A DNA stretch of 64,000 bases from Furcasterigmium furcatum (lineage: Eukaryota; Ascomycota; Sordariomycetes; Glomerellales; Plectosphaerellaceae), in NCBI GenBank assembly GCA_001599815.1, contig BCIA01000005.1:3790472-3854471 (forward strand). The letters are read 5' to 3'. The translations under genes and the position numbers were made by a program. Below the pieces are notes generated by a model. That model ran no database searches and was not told the DNA's origin. It saw only the letters and a list, made by a program, of their open reading frames with translations. Below are positions 44,008 to 54,545 of the stretch, piece by piece (within the stretch, counting starts at the first letter, position 1; every line of letters begins with the position of its first letter).

Positions 44008-44512
44008 TCATCATAGTAGCAAGCATAATAAATAAGACGAGCAATGCACATGCGGGCGCGCACGTAGATAGGAGTGAGCTCAGCTCCCGCGCATCAGGCG
44101 ATATCAGACCATCCGCGGGCAGGCCACATGGCGTGACACGCCCGTCAGAACACCGTGATAAAACAGCCCAGGCACCCCCCTCGGTGGGCTGGGATTTGAA
44201 CAAGTAAGGAAGTTTCTTGTTGCAACGTCTCTGGGAATAAACTCCAGTCATGCCAGTACAGTACACTTTGAGCCTCGGCGCAGCGTCCCGTGTCTCGAGC
44301 GCTCGAGGTATCTTATAACGACAGCCGCCCGCCTCCTCTTCATCACCTGTCAATCTCGCCAGGGTCCCCCGACGCGCCACCACCCGTGCTTTCCAAAACT
44401 CTTTTCGTGTTCCCATTTCATCCACGTACACCTGGTGCTCGAGGGCACATTTCTCGGTCGGTCACACCACCTCTCTCCCCTACCCTTCCCTCCCTTCGTT
44501 CGCGCGGCTCGC
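44008..44512. other. Convergent 3' region between dus4 and sdh2
   Basis: About 500 bp. Minus-strand pieces such as GGGATTTGAAC at about 44190 superficially recall a tRNA T-arm, but no cloverleaf forms. CT-rich stretch at 44330-44500. Confidence 0.5.
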
Positions 44513-45477
44513 TTAGAAGGACAGCTGCTTCTTGATCTCGGCGATCGCGAGGCCGGGGTTCAGGCCCTTGGGGCACGCCCGTGTGCAGTTGAGGATGGTG
44601 TGGCAGCGGTACAGGCTCATGGAGTTGTCGAGGGCCATCTTGCGCTCGGCCTTGCGCTCGTCGCGCGAGTCGATCAGCCAGCGGTAGGACTGGAGCAGGA
44701 TGGCGGGGCCGAGGTACTCCTCCGAGTTCCACCAGTACGAGGGGCACGAGGTCGAGCAGCAGGCGCAGAGAATGCACTCGTACAGGCCGTCGAGCTTCTT
44801 GCGGTCGGCCTTGCTCTGGCGGTACTCCTTGCCCTGTTGGACTTGTTAGCGGGATGCCGAGGCACACAACAAACGACGCGGCAGCAAGGGATCGCATACG
44901 TCAGGCGCAGGGGTGTCCCTCTGCAGGTAGGGCTTGATGGACTTGTATTGCTTGTAGAAGTGAGTCAGGTCGGGGACGAGGTCCTTGACGACGTAGGTGT
45001 GAGGCAGAGGGTAGATCTTGGTCTCTGCGGAGTTCTCGGTCGGGATACGGCCTACATGAGGTCCTGTTAGCATTGCTCGGCAAGATCGCGACAACGCCGA
45101 GGATGCGACCGGCACGTACACAGGCAAGCCAGGGTGTTCTGGCCGTTGATGTTCATGGCGCAGCTGCCGCAGATGCCCTCACGGCAACTCCTCCTGAAGG
45201 TCAGGGTCGGGTCGAGCTCGTTCTTGATCCGGACCAGCGCATCGAGGACCATGGGTCCCGTCTTGTTCAGGTCGAGGGTGTAGCTCTGCATGCGAGGCTT
45301 CTCGGTCGGGGTGTCGGGGTTCCAGCGGTAGATCTGGAAGGTCTTCAACTTGGGCTCCTTCGACGGCGGCGCCTCGCTGACCGAGGCCATTGACCGGATG
45401 GTCATGGCAGGGCGGAAGGCAGGCTTGACGGCGGCCGACCCGAGCAGCCGGGTTGTGGAAGAGCGGAGAGCTGCCAT
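44513..45477 (-). CDS. sdh2: Succinate dehydrogenase iron-sulfur subunit (Sdh2/SdhB)
   Basis: Three exons, 45477-45120, 45051-44900 and 44833-44513, giving 276 residues. The N-terminal 30 or so residues (MAALRSSTTRLLGSAAV, rich in Arg/Ser/Ala) are a mitochondrial presequence. [2Fe-2S] ligands: CREGICGSC and the C of NTLAC, which lies next to the first intron. [4Fe-4S] ligands: CILCACCSTSC. [3Fe-4S] ligands: CHTILNCTRAC, shared with the last Cys of the 4Fe group as usual. SYWWNSEEYLGPA is the classic quinone-site region, including the Trp near the ubiquinone and carboxamide-fungicide site. The His of CHTILNC occupies the position often changed in SDHI-resistant fungi and is wild-type here. Complex II, inner membrane. 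It shares a 583-bp divergent promoter with ptc7. Confidence 0.97.
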
Positions 45478-46060
45478 ATTGGCGGACGATCACGGATCGA
45501 TTGCGACGGATTGGTGAGGCGGGAGACGAGGAACGGCCGACCGGTGTGCTCCGGAGCAAAAGACAAGTCAAAACCGAGTGTTTGACGACGACAGGCCGCT
45601 GGGAAGTCCTCTGGAGCTGTCTTTTGCTTGTGGGTGGCGTAGTTCAGAGTGTAGGTATCATGGGGGATTTCTCCTTCGGTCCTCGGTTACTCCAAGCACG
45701 AAGAAGCGACGGGCCAATCAGACAAACCCTGTTTTTCAGCCGGCAGGAACGAACCGGAACTCACTGTCGGCAAAACCCCGGGAGCATAGTGGATGCGCCA
45801 TGACATCGCTGCACCGTGTTCTGATGGTCGGGTCGCGGATGTTCTTTTTGCCCCGAAGCCAGCCACGTCCTGAGTGGCCAATTGGCTTTCAATCTCGTTC
45901 CTCACCCAAACTCATGCATCGTCATTAAGCTTCCAGAACTCACCTTAACCTTTCTTTTTGGATGTCTGCGAGGAGGACTTAAAGGGCGACTCTTGAGCAT
46001 GCGGAACGTGATACTTCTGCATCTCCAGGAAACACAACATCTCGCTGCACACTCGGAGGA
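45478..46060. promoter_or_regulatory. Divergent promoter shared by sdh2 and ptc7
   Basis: 583 bp between two ATGs facing away from each other, both for predicted mitochondrial proteins. CCAAT-type boxes appear as ATTGG and CCAAT at about 45511, 45714 and 45879-45890 (read on either strand), consistent with HAP-complex control, but motif matches of this length occur by chance. No ORF. Confidence 0.5.
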
Positions 46061-47377
46061 ATGGCCGCATCGCTGACTGCGGCTCGCCATCCGTTGACCC
46101 TGGCTCCGGCCAGTCGCGTCCGCCAAATCGGTAGGTGGTCTGCGACGTTGCATATCGATCATGCACACACATCTAACAACGGCGGTTCAGCTTGCGCCTT
46201 CGCCCGCATCCACACGCCTTCCACGATCTCTTCCCCCACCGCATATTCGACGAGACGACCGATGTCGACGTCGCCCCTGAGACCCTCGCCGAGCGGAGCG
46301 GGCCCCTTTTCCTTTCATGTCGCGGCATCTTTCATCGGCAAGGACCGCAAGTACGATCCCTCAACACACATCTTCCACTTCAACCCCTACAATCGGATAC
46401 AACAGACAAAATCCAACAAGAAGTCCCGGCCAAATAGCGGCCACGATGCCTTCTTCGTGAGCCGAGTCGGCGAGACCGGCGCCGTCGCCCTGGGCGTGGC
46501 CGACGGCGTCGGCGGATGGGTCGACTCTGGCGTCGACCCGGCAGATTTCTCCCACGGCCTCTGCGACTACGTCGCAGAGGCAGCCTATGTGCACGGGGGA
46601 AATGCTTCCAATGCTGCGAATCCCATTCCTCGAGCCCGAGATCTCTTGCAGGCGGGATACCAATCTGTCTGCGAGGATCGCGGCATCCGCGCCGGCGGGT
46701 CCACTGCCTGCGTCGCCGTTGCCTCACCCGAGGGCACCGTCGATGTTGCGAACCTGGGCGACAGTGGTTACATCCAGCTCCGCCTAGGCGCGGTGTATGC
46801 TCACACCCAGCCCCAGACGCATGCCTTCAACACCCCGTTTCAACTATCCGTTGTGCCACCCTCTGTCGCGGCACGGATGGCAGCATTCGGCGGTGCTCAG
46901 CTCAGCGATTTCCCGCGAGATGCCGACGTCACTCGCCACGATGTTCGACACGGCGATGTCCTCATCTTCGCCTCCGACGGCGTGTGGGACAACCTGTTCA
47001 ACCAAGACATTCTGCGGGTGGTCACTCAGGCGATGACTAGTACCGGCGCCTGGCTCACCAAGTCAGACAAGGCAGACACAGCAGCAGAGGGCGAGGAAGG
47101 CAGCATCCGCGCCGTGGACGACCTGCAGCCTCTGCTGGTGCCGTCTGAGACGGCCAAGGGTCAGCCATTTACTCTGCAGAGTCTTCTGGCCGTCCACCTG
47201 ACGGGAGCGGCCAAGGCCGCGAGTATCAACACCAAGATGGATGGCCCGTTCGCCAAGGAGGTCCAGAAGTGGTACCCTCACGAGAACTGGCGCGGCGGCA
47301 AGGTGGATGACATTGTCGTCGTTGTGGCCGTCGTCTCCGACGAGTCCAAGGCAGGCCAGCCGAAGGCGAAGCTGTAA
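46061..47377 (+). CDS. ptc7: Mitochondrial PP2C-family phosphatase Ptc7, with optional in-frame intron
   Basis: The frame from 46061 is open for 438 codons. It contains a canonical intron at 46131-46190 (GTAGGT donor, CTAAC branch, TTCAG acceptor) of 60 nt with no in-frame stop. Splicing therefore gives 418 residues and retention gives 438. The N-terminus (MAASLTAARHPLTLAPASR) is a mitochondrial-type presequence. The PPM domain starts near residue 90-110 of the spliced form and shows GHDAFF, LGVADGVGGW, GGSTACVAV, NLGDSGY, FASDGVWDN and KVDDIVVVVA, covering the metal-binding aspartates. Yeast Ptc7 dephosphorylates Coq7 and other matrix proteins, activating coenzyme Q synthesis. Its intron is also length-divisible by three and alternatively spliced in S. 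cerevisiae. Confidence 0.93.
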   Translation: MAASLTAARHPLTLAPASRVRQIGRWSATLHIDHAHTSNNGGSACAFARIHTPSTISSPTAYSTRRPMSTSPLRPSPSGAGPFSFHVAASFIGKDRKYDPSTHIFHFNPYNRIQQTKSNKKSRPNSGHDAFFVSRVGETGAVALGVADGVGGWVDSGVDPADFSHGLCDYVAEAAYVHGGNASNAANPIPRARDLLQAGYQSVCEDRGIRAGGSTACVAVASPEGTVDVANLGDSGYIQLRLGAVYAHTQPQTHAFNTPFQLSVVPPSVAARMAAFGGAQLSDFPRDADVTRHDVRHGDVLIFASDGVWDNLFNQDILRVVTQAMTSTGAWLTKSDKADTAAEGEEGSIRAVDDLQPLLVPSETAKGQPFTLQSLLAVHLTGAAKAASINTKMDGPFAKEVQKWYPHENWRGGKVDDIVVVVAVVSDESKAGQPKAKL

Positions 47378-48562
47378 TGATCACACAACAGAGGGATCGG
47401 ATGGGACCGCGCTGGATGCAACATGCCGCGCGCCCGTCCACTTTGAATCTTTAATCATGCATCGAATGGGAGGATTGCATTTTCTGAGCGGGCTCTATCA
47501 TAGACTATCGGGATTAGACACGGCTTGCATCCTGACAACAGGGGAAATCTAGGCCGTGATATAGGAAATCTTAGAAAGGGGCGGGATCTGACAGTATCTC
47601 AATCAATGCGAGCATGTCATTCATGGTCACACCTTCTCGTCACGCCTCTCAAATCACCGTCCGCAATCTTGTTGTTTGAATTGCACAAACTTGAGGCATC
47701 TGACATGCTACACACGGCAGGTGGGTAATTAGGTTGCCCTCGGTCTGTTTCGTAAAGGTTGACACCAGCCATTCATACGGCATCTGCCTCTCTGCCCGGG
47801 CGAACAGACACAACCGCGGGGGAGGGCCATCATGGTCATCGCGAGAGCACGGACAACTGTCACGTAGGCTAGACGGCAACCCCATGTGAGGCGCATGCTT
47901 CTAGAAGAGACGCAGCGTAAGACACTCAGCGCAGAACCAGATATATTATTAGCCCAGAGGGTCAGACTCGCACCATACCATCGCAGGATAGAAAGGACTG
48001 GGCGACATTCATCAGCCGTCGGAGCTCAGATGCGGAGGGAGTAATTTCATCCTATGTTTTCAGCCGACCTCCAGCCCCTCCAGCCCAAAATTGCCATCCA
48101 CCCCCTGATGTTGTGGCCATGTCGTGGTGGAGTAGGCTCTCGGCTCGCGTGAGACATGTTCGACCGACGACGACGCGGTTACCCGCCGTGGTGCCGAATC
48201 TGCTGACCAAGACCGATGGAGACGGGAGACAAATGCAGATCCCCGACGCACGTCCGACGTCGTAGGAGCCGGTGGCTTATCGGGTCCTCTGGGGTGCGTT
48301 AGCACGAGCTGATCTGCGACCTCAATCACGTCGCCCGACTCGAATGCACTGGGTTGTTGCTGGCCTGTAACTCCAAGATTGATGCATTAAGCCGGATGAT
48401 CTATTTGTACAGGTCGACCTGACCAACAATACGACACATCGAAAGCAATCCCCGATCACCCCGCATCCTGCTGCGCGCCGTGGCGGCTCCATCTGCAAGA
48501 GCTCAAGAATGATCTAATCCCTCCATCCCATCATCACATCATCCAAGTTCATTGGCTGATGC
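47378..48562. other. Convergent intergenic region, 1.2 kb
   Basis: Between the stops of ptc7 (+) and the GPI protein (-), longer than needed for two 3' UTRs. Short frames at 47649-47885 and 48060-48329 on the minus strand look random. No RNA gene seen. Confidence 0.5.
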
Positions 48563-49300
48563 TTAGTTAAAGTAGAGCATGGCGGCGAGGGTGAAGATGA
48601 GGGCAACGGGCGAGCCGAGGCGGCCAGCCTTGCTGTCGGGAACAGTGCTCTCATCGGCTTCCTCGGAGGTCTGCGAGGCAGAGTCGGACTCGGTAGAGGA
48701 GGCGGCTGCATGTCATGTTAGCGATGGCTGATCTCGTTTGGTACTGCGCGACACGATGTGCTTACACTCGGACTCAGTAGAGCTGGCAGCGCTGGAGGTA
48801 GACTCGCTGGCGGTGTCGGAAGTGGTAGAGGCCTCAGAGCTGGAGGTGGATTCGACGGTAGTGGTGGTAGTCGTGGAGGGGGCGGCGGTGGTGGTCTCGG
48901 ACTCTTCGGCTTCGCCGGTGCCCTCGAGAGCGAACTGGACGCTGTAGTTCTCCTCGACTCCATCCGAAATCTGGAGGGCATAGTCGTCGTCGGTCACCAG
49001 ATCCTCAGGGACATCCCAGATGTAGGAACCATCATCGCCATCAACGCCAGCTACAAGTCGGTCAGTACGCAGGCAAGAGGTCAGGACGGAACAGAACATA
49101 CAAACGATCTCGCTAACAACGTCGAGGCTACCGGGGTTACCCTTGCGGAGGGTAAGGGTGACGGGACCCTCGGCGTACTGCCAGGTGATCTCGAAGGGCT
49201 CACCAGCGACGGGGTTAACCGGGGCGTTGGTGATCTCGACCTTGGTCTGAGCCTGAACCAGGGCAACGAGGGCGGCGACGGCGGCGAAGGCGAACTTCAT
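48563..49300 (-). CDS. GPI-anchored Ser/Thr-rich cell-surface protein
   Basis: Three exons, 49300-49102, 49050-48766 and 48705-48563, phase 1 at both joins, giving 208 residues. A signal peptide (MKFAFAAVAALVALVQA) is followed by an Ig-like domain at about 18-115 with the motif PVAGEPFEITWQY and a YIWDVPEDL strand. This is the layout of the fungal Ser-Thr-rich GPI-anchored membrane family (Pfam PF10342, Kre9/Knh1-related). A Thr/Ser-rich stalk (about 120-180) would be heavily O-glycosylated. The C-terminal hydrophobic end (GSPVALIFTLAAMLYFN) is the GPI signal. Likely an abundant wall or plasma-membrane protein; a role in beta-1,6-glucan is suggested only by distant family ties. Confidence 0.9.
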
Positions 49301-51501
49301 CTTGACGGTTTGTGCTTGAGTAGTCGAATTACAAGTTGAGAATAGTGGACTGCTGAGAGTTAGGTGTTAGTCCGGATGTGCCGTGTATAGGGTCGAGGGT
49401 ACGAGGTTTGACGAGGTGGGTTGGGGGGAGTGAAACTGGTGTCGCCAGTCGGGCGGGAAGGGAAGGTGCTGGGTAGGCAGTGTCGAGGGCATTGAATAGT
49501 CTCGTCGAGGACGCGATGCAGCAGCAGAGGCAAGGCCGCGGCGGTCCCCCCTCGGTACGCTTGCGCGTCTCCTCCCACACATCGACTGTCCCCCGGAACA
49601 CGGCTGTGCATTGTGGCGATTTGCAGGGTGAACGTACAGTGTGTAGAATAATCGAGGCGCAAAAGGCAACGGTTATACGTATTAGTCGAAGAGTTGAAAG
49701 TTGAACGATGGTGGTGAAGAAGAATTAGCGAGAGACTGGCTGAGGACTACTTGAAGCTGTCACAACAGGTGGAGGAGGAAAGAGCAGCGCGAGATGGCAC
49801 CTTCCGGCGCCAGACGGAGGGAAGGACCTTTAATAATAGGAAGGGGCCGCCGTGGAAGGCACGCTCAGGGGGGGCAGGAGCGGCAAGAGGCCAAGCCGGC
49901 TCGCAAATGAGGAAGTGGTGCAGTGCTGTGCCTGCGGTGGTGCCCATGGTGGTGGACTGGTGGTGCCTGGGGCCGGGCAGCCTTCGTGCCTTCCCCCCCA
50001 TCAGTTGGTCCATCATGAGAGGAAGATTGGGCTAGCCAGGGGTGGCCTGGTCAGGGGGTGGAGAATCATGACGGCGCTAGACCCGATCTGTTCTGCAAGC
50101 CAACCAAGCTTTTGGCCAATGCATTGGAAAAGGCAGGCGTCGGCCTCCGATACCTGAGCTCTTGTTGGAGCTGTGAACAAGCCATCTCCGGGCCCGTGCC
50201 TCCCCGCCCTCAATCATCCTGTCTTTTAGCGAGTTAATAGTCTCAGTGGACCGCCTGGACCGCTCCTTTGCCCCTTATTGTCTTCTCCGGGCCCCGAACT
50301 GTCGCGACGCTGCCCTGAAGCCAGACCCTTCCCGACTGGCGGCCGAGGGTGTTGGTACTGCATCACGCACAGCGTCCAGCGAGAGGCGAACGCGTACGTC
50401 TCGTCTTCAGCCTCAATAATTGCCACCGGCGAGCCTATAGCGACTCAGCAAGATCAGGTTGCTGACCCCCCATTCCATCTCGTGTTTAGTGCATTCGACC
50501 AACAAAAAGGGACCTTGGCAACCGATCGTCAGGTTTGGAGAAGACAGTCACAGGCAAACCAGTAGGCCAGCACGCAACATGACGGCGGTCAACCAAAAAG
50601 GGACATCTCACACGAGGCCACGGATGACCCTTTCCGCTTCTGCAACATCTACCGAGACGATGCAACGACTGACACAAATGTTCCCTGATCAGCAGAATGC
50701 AAGCAGGTGGTAAGAAGCATTTACAAGTATTTGCCAACACCATCGACGACGTCAGTCGTCTCATCTTGTGGCAGCCGATCTTGGACACAACAGGAGTGGA
50801 TGCTTTCATTAAAAACCCAAATTCTCGATTGACCGTCTGGTGGAGCGCGACGCAGCAGTTCATCTCCCCAGACGCGCGACGCTGGAGCTTTCTTGCGTTA
50901 TTCGCCGCCAACGACTGGGGCGTGCCTGGATGTCGCCACCAATAGGAGAGTCCAGGGGAGACCTCGAGCCCATTCAGTTTGTCGACTTCCAGGGGGTCCC
51001 CCCCTTCTGGGCGAGACTCGTCACTACATATTGACTCACGACATCATCCTGAATGATGTCGACGTTGTTCTGAGGCTCAGCGAGTCGCCTTGCCCGAAAC
51101 ATATGGCGCGGGCTTGTCGAACACCCCGCGCCACCGGCCGGACCGCCCGGTTCCATTCCTCGCTTGGTTGGAACTGCGCACCGTCGACCCCGAGAGGGGC
51201 TGGAATTCAACACTGGTTGCTTGCCTCTACGGCGTAGCACAGCACGGTCCATCAACTGCCTCTCATTGATGCCTGGCAAGCTGGATGCCTATTGTTCGTG
51301 ATGCGTGTCGACGATCCATGCCTCCCTCGACTGAGTCGTACCGCAGCTTCCAGGGCCACGCTGAGTCTCTCCCTGGCGAAGACAAGCCCATTGTTCGGGC
51401 GCGGCAAGCTCGGCGCATTCCGACATGGGTCTCGGGACCGCGTGGCAAACGCCGATGTGGCGGCCTCTGGTTTGACTTGATCGTCAGTCCGACCCTTTGG
51501 A
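49301..51501. other. 2.2-kb intergenic region
   Basis: Promoter of the GPI protein gene (long and CT-rich, about 49320-49900) and the 3' flank of hpm1. Several GC-driven frames up to 143 codons are open antisense to each other around 50200-51680; none carries a motif. No RNA gene or mobile element recognised. Confidence 0.45.
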
Positions 51502-52649
51502 TCACAAGGTGCAGCGCACGACGCCTCGCCGCACCCCATCAGTCTCCTCTCTGAGTTGAGAGACGATGGCTCCTTTCGCCTTGGCTTTCTCAACGAAATC
51601 GTCCAGCGAACCACCGACTCCGAAGTACATCCTCTTGGCCGCCACAAGGGTCTGACAAGGCTGATCTTGCTGCGACTTCTCATGGAGCATCATGTGGAAT
51701 ATTGTTTCGGTGAAAGCCTCCTGAGCAAACGGGGAGTAGATGGTCTCGGCGCCGAGGATCAGAGTCTCTTGATCCGGACGCCTCTCCGACTGGACGTCGA
51801 CCATGTTGACAAAGTCGTCAGACCAGCCACCGGATAGGAAGTGGAGGGACACCTGCTTCGAGACGAGGAAATCCTCGAAGGCCTTGAGCACATCGGGTGT
51901 CAGCTCCAGCTCATCCTCGAGGTCGAAAGCATTCTCCAGTGCATCGGTCGCATGACGCTGCATCAAGGCCCATGTCAGGATGAAGTTGGGCAGGGTGACC
52001 AACTCCAGGACACTTGGATTGTAGTCGGCTATCAGTAACGATAGAGGCGAACCACCTTCCAAAGAGGGGTCCGCAGCGCGGCTGAAGAGTGCCAGAGATG
52101 GCAGAGCAGTTCCGCAACCAAGCTGCGAAGGGGTCAGTATGTTGAAACGCAATATCCGATGCCAGTTCGGCATACCTCGATGACACGCAGGGGTCGTTGT
52201 CCCACGGCAGCTAAGAGGTCTTCTGAGCTCAGAACCTTGACAAGGTCGACACTGCTCTCCCAGCTCTTGAAGCCCCCCTCGTAGATACCCGTCTTGACGT
52301 CATGCTCACCAAGCCCCTCGGTCATCTCGTCGTCTTCGCCCTCCTCGGCCTGGACCTGGAGCTTGACGTCCCATAGTTCGCGGCGTGGCAGCTGAATGAT
52401 ATCGGCACCGCCCAATGAGATATCAAGAGTGTCAAAGGCTATCTTTGATGGCAGCTTACAAAGCATGCCCTGCAAGCTATGGCTTGAAGGCTGTAGCTGA
52501 GGCTTCCCAGCGACAGGAAACGCGCTCGACGGTGTGACCTTGTTAGACTCCGGACCGGGCGCGGGGTGAGCCTCTGGTTTGCTGTTGTTCACCAAAGCGG
52601 GATCATCCTCGATATCGTCCCCTCCGAAACCGAATGAGAAGGACGCCAT
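51502..52649 (-). CDS. hpm1: Protein-histidine N-methyltransferase (Hpm1/METTL18-like)
   Basis: Two exons, 52649-52176 and 52122-51502, phase 0, giving 364 residues (yeast Hpm1 has 377). The intron falls at RVIE/LGCGTALPSLALF and its removal forms the SAM-binding motif I, about residues 155-170. Upstream is the characteristic GGFKSWESSVDLVK segment. Downstream, ADYNPSVLELVTLPN (motif II region) and ETIYSPFA are family features of this seven-beta-strand methyltransferase group. Yeast Hpm1 methylates a histidine of ribosomal protein L3 and METTL18 does the same in animals, affecting ribosome assembly and translation. The acidic linker near residues 100-115 is variable. No targeting signal; expected cytosolic or nuclear. 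Confidence 0.9.
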
Positions 52650-54545
52650 GGAATCGAGACTGGCTGTGCGGACGCGGCGGTGCTGTTTCGCTACAGGTTA
52701 TAAGTCTCAGTCGTGGTTTGGCGGGGTCATTTCTCGACAATTTTTTGAGCTCCGAGGGGAAGGAAGTGTGGGGCCGTACTCCGGGTCCTTCGCGCCTGCC
52801 CGCTATGAGCTGCCCCATGTAGAATTTATGGATGGCCACGACCTTTCATCCTCTACCTGGACATGATCAATCACTCTTGCTTTTGACGCGCTGAAAATCT
52901 CCGCTGATCAACTGTCAAGAACCATGGCATCTCCGAGCACCCAGTGGCAAGCCAAATCCATAGATATCCATGGAGCGGTCGTCGTCAACGCGTTGTCACT
53001 CTCCGACACCAGCGGCGAGCTCATGAGGGATGCGTGACCAGGACAGGACAGGACAGGCCATCTTGCCTCCCTAGTCTGCCGAACTGTCAGCTCGGCATCT
53101 CTCCGATCGCATTGCTTGGCACGTTCTGCAGCTTACGGCGGTTCAACTGCCGGAGCCAAACCCCACCATCGTCGTCGTCTGCTCGTCGACTTTCAATGCC
53201 AGCTGTGCTCCGAACACTTAGGTCTTCACGGGGCTGGGGGCATGTTCAGCCAGCCGCGCAGCATGGTGTGGCCGTCGTTGACACCTGCTAACCCCCTTCG
53301 AGTCCGAGGCGAATCGGACAGAATCTGGACATTGCTCCATATGGCGTCGGACCAAATTGCTTCCAGAGATCCCGTGCCCGTGTCTGGGGAGCGCGATGCA
53401 GAGGAGCAACCAGTCCAGACATGCCGTTGAGTCGTGGTTGGATGGTTTACGATGCCCCAGTCTGGATCTGCCCTCTTCCTACGGCGATCAACATGCGCCT
53501 CTGCTGGTTCGCACGTAACCGCAACCCCGGCAGCTCATGGGCACGCGTGGACAACCGCGCACCTCTAGCCTGCGCCAACTTGCCTGCCCACCGAGTTGAA
53601 TCAGGTTGCCTAGGATAACGGCCATCAACAGCGGATACGTAGGAGGGTGGGCATTCATCCCTGTGATGAGACATTGGGCTTGGCTCTGCGAATTCCTCCA
53701 CATCCCAGGCTACCTGCATCTCACAGGCCAGCAGAGGTCACACAAGCCCGGCTTTGGCTATCATCTCCGAAGACTGGCCTCCTCGGCATCGTATACTGGC
53801 CAACAACGCCGGCCAGTCGTGTGGGGTTCCCCCGCGATGATAACCGCCATGGCCCATGCCATCCCTCTTCGCTCCCCGTCCACTCGCAAGGTTGTAGATG
53901 GATCTGGCCTTTCTGCCGCGTTCACTCCCAGTCTCCGATTACAAAGTCCCCAGCCAAGATGCATTCAGGATGTATCTTCCGTTCTCTCGATGGCTTGCCG
54001 TGCGGCTCGCCTTGCCACTCGGAGACAAAAGTCCCAACAGACGAGGGCCCATGGCGAATCGGCGTCAACGCGGAAGCTGAAATATATATCAGGTATGTCT
54101 GGGATTCTTGGAGCGAACGCCCCTGCTGCAAGCCAGCCAACCAACGGCTGATCGGCCGACTCATGGCAGCCCAGTGAAGCAGGTACCAGGCTGGTTCTGT
54201 CGCATCTCACTTCCAACTTCGGCCTGCGAGCTCCATCACGGGAGCAGCGTATATGAAGCTTGCCGCATCTGAGCGGTGAAGAATACGGCCAGGGTTCATT
54301 CACGTGTGGGTTTTTATAAGTCACTGCTCTGTCTGCCTCGGAGGTCTATCCCTCCTGGCAAAGTCACAGACGCGCGGTCACCGTGGCACCTTTATTTGAC
54401 CTTTCCATAATTCTTCTCCCAGGGTATTCTGCAGCTTTCAACCTTCTCTCCTCCAAGCAGCATCCCGGCGAGTTTTGCTCGTCAAGCATCCGTTCTCAGC
54501 ACTCTACCAACTGCCAACCTTGACTCAACTACATATCACGCCAGA
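52650..54545. other. Divergent 1.9-kb intergenic region
   Basis: Between hpm1 and the flavin monooxygenase. It includes an AGGAC-type tandem at 53039-53058. ORFs of 60-181 codons at 53600-54180 overlap in several frames and show no conserved pattern. A TATA-like TTTTTATAAG lies at about 54312-54321, and a CT-rich leader at 54400-54540 immediately precedes the monooxygenase ATG. Confidence 0.5.
53039..53058. repeat. GGACA pentanucleotide tract
   Basis: About four tandem GGACA units, seen directly, in non-coding DNA. Confidence 0.75.

Noticed and set aside
44141..44230. Possible minus-strand tRNA suggested by GGGATTTGAAC
   Set aside because: No acceptor or anticodon stems can be paired around it and the T-arm consensus is incomplete.
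53606..54177. Two overlapping ORFs of about 180 codons upstream of the monooxygenase
   Set aside because: Overlap in different frames, starts ambiguous, no recognisable domain; they lie in the promoter region of the monooxygenase.
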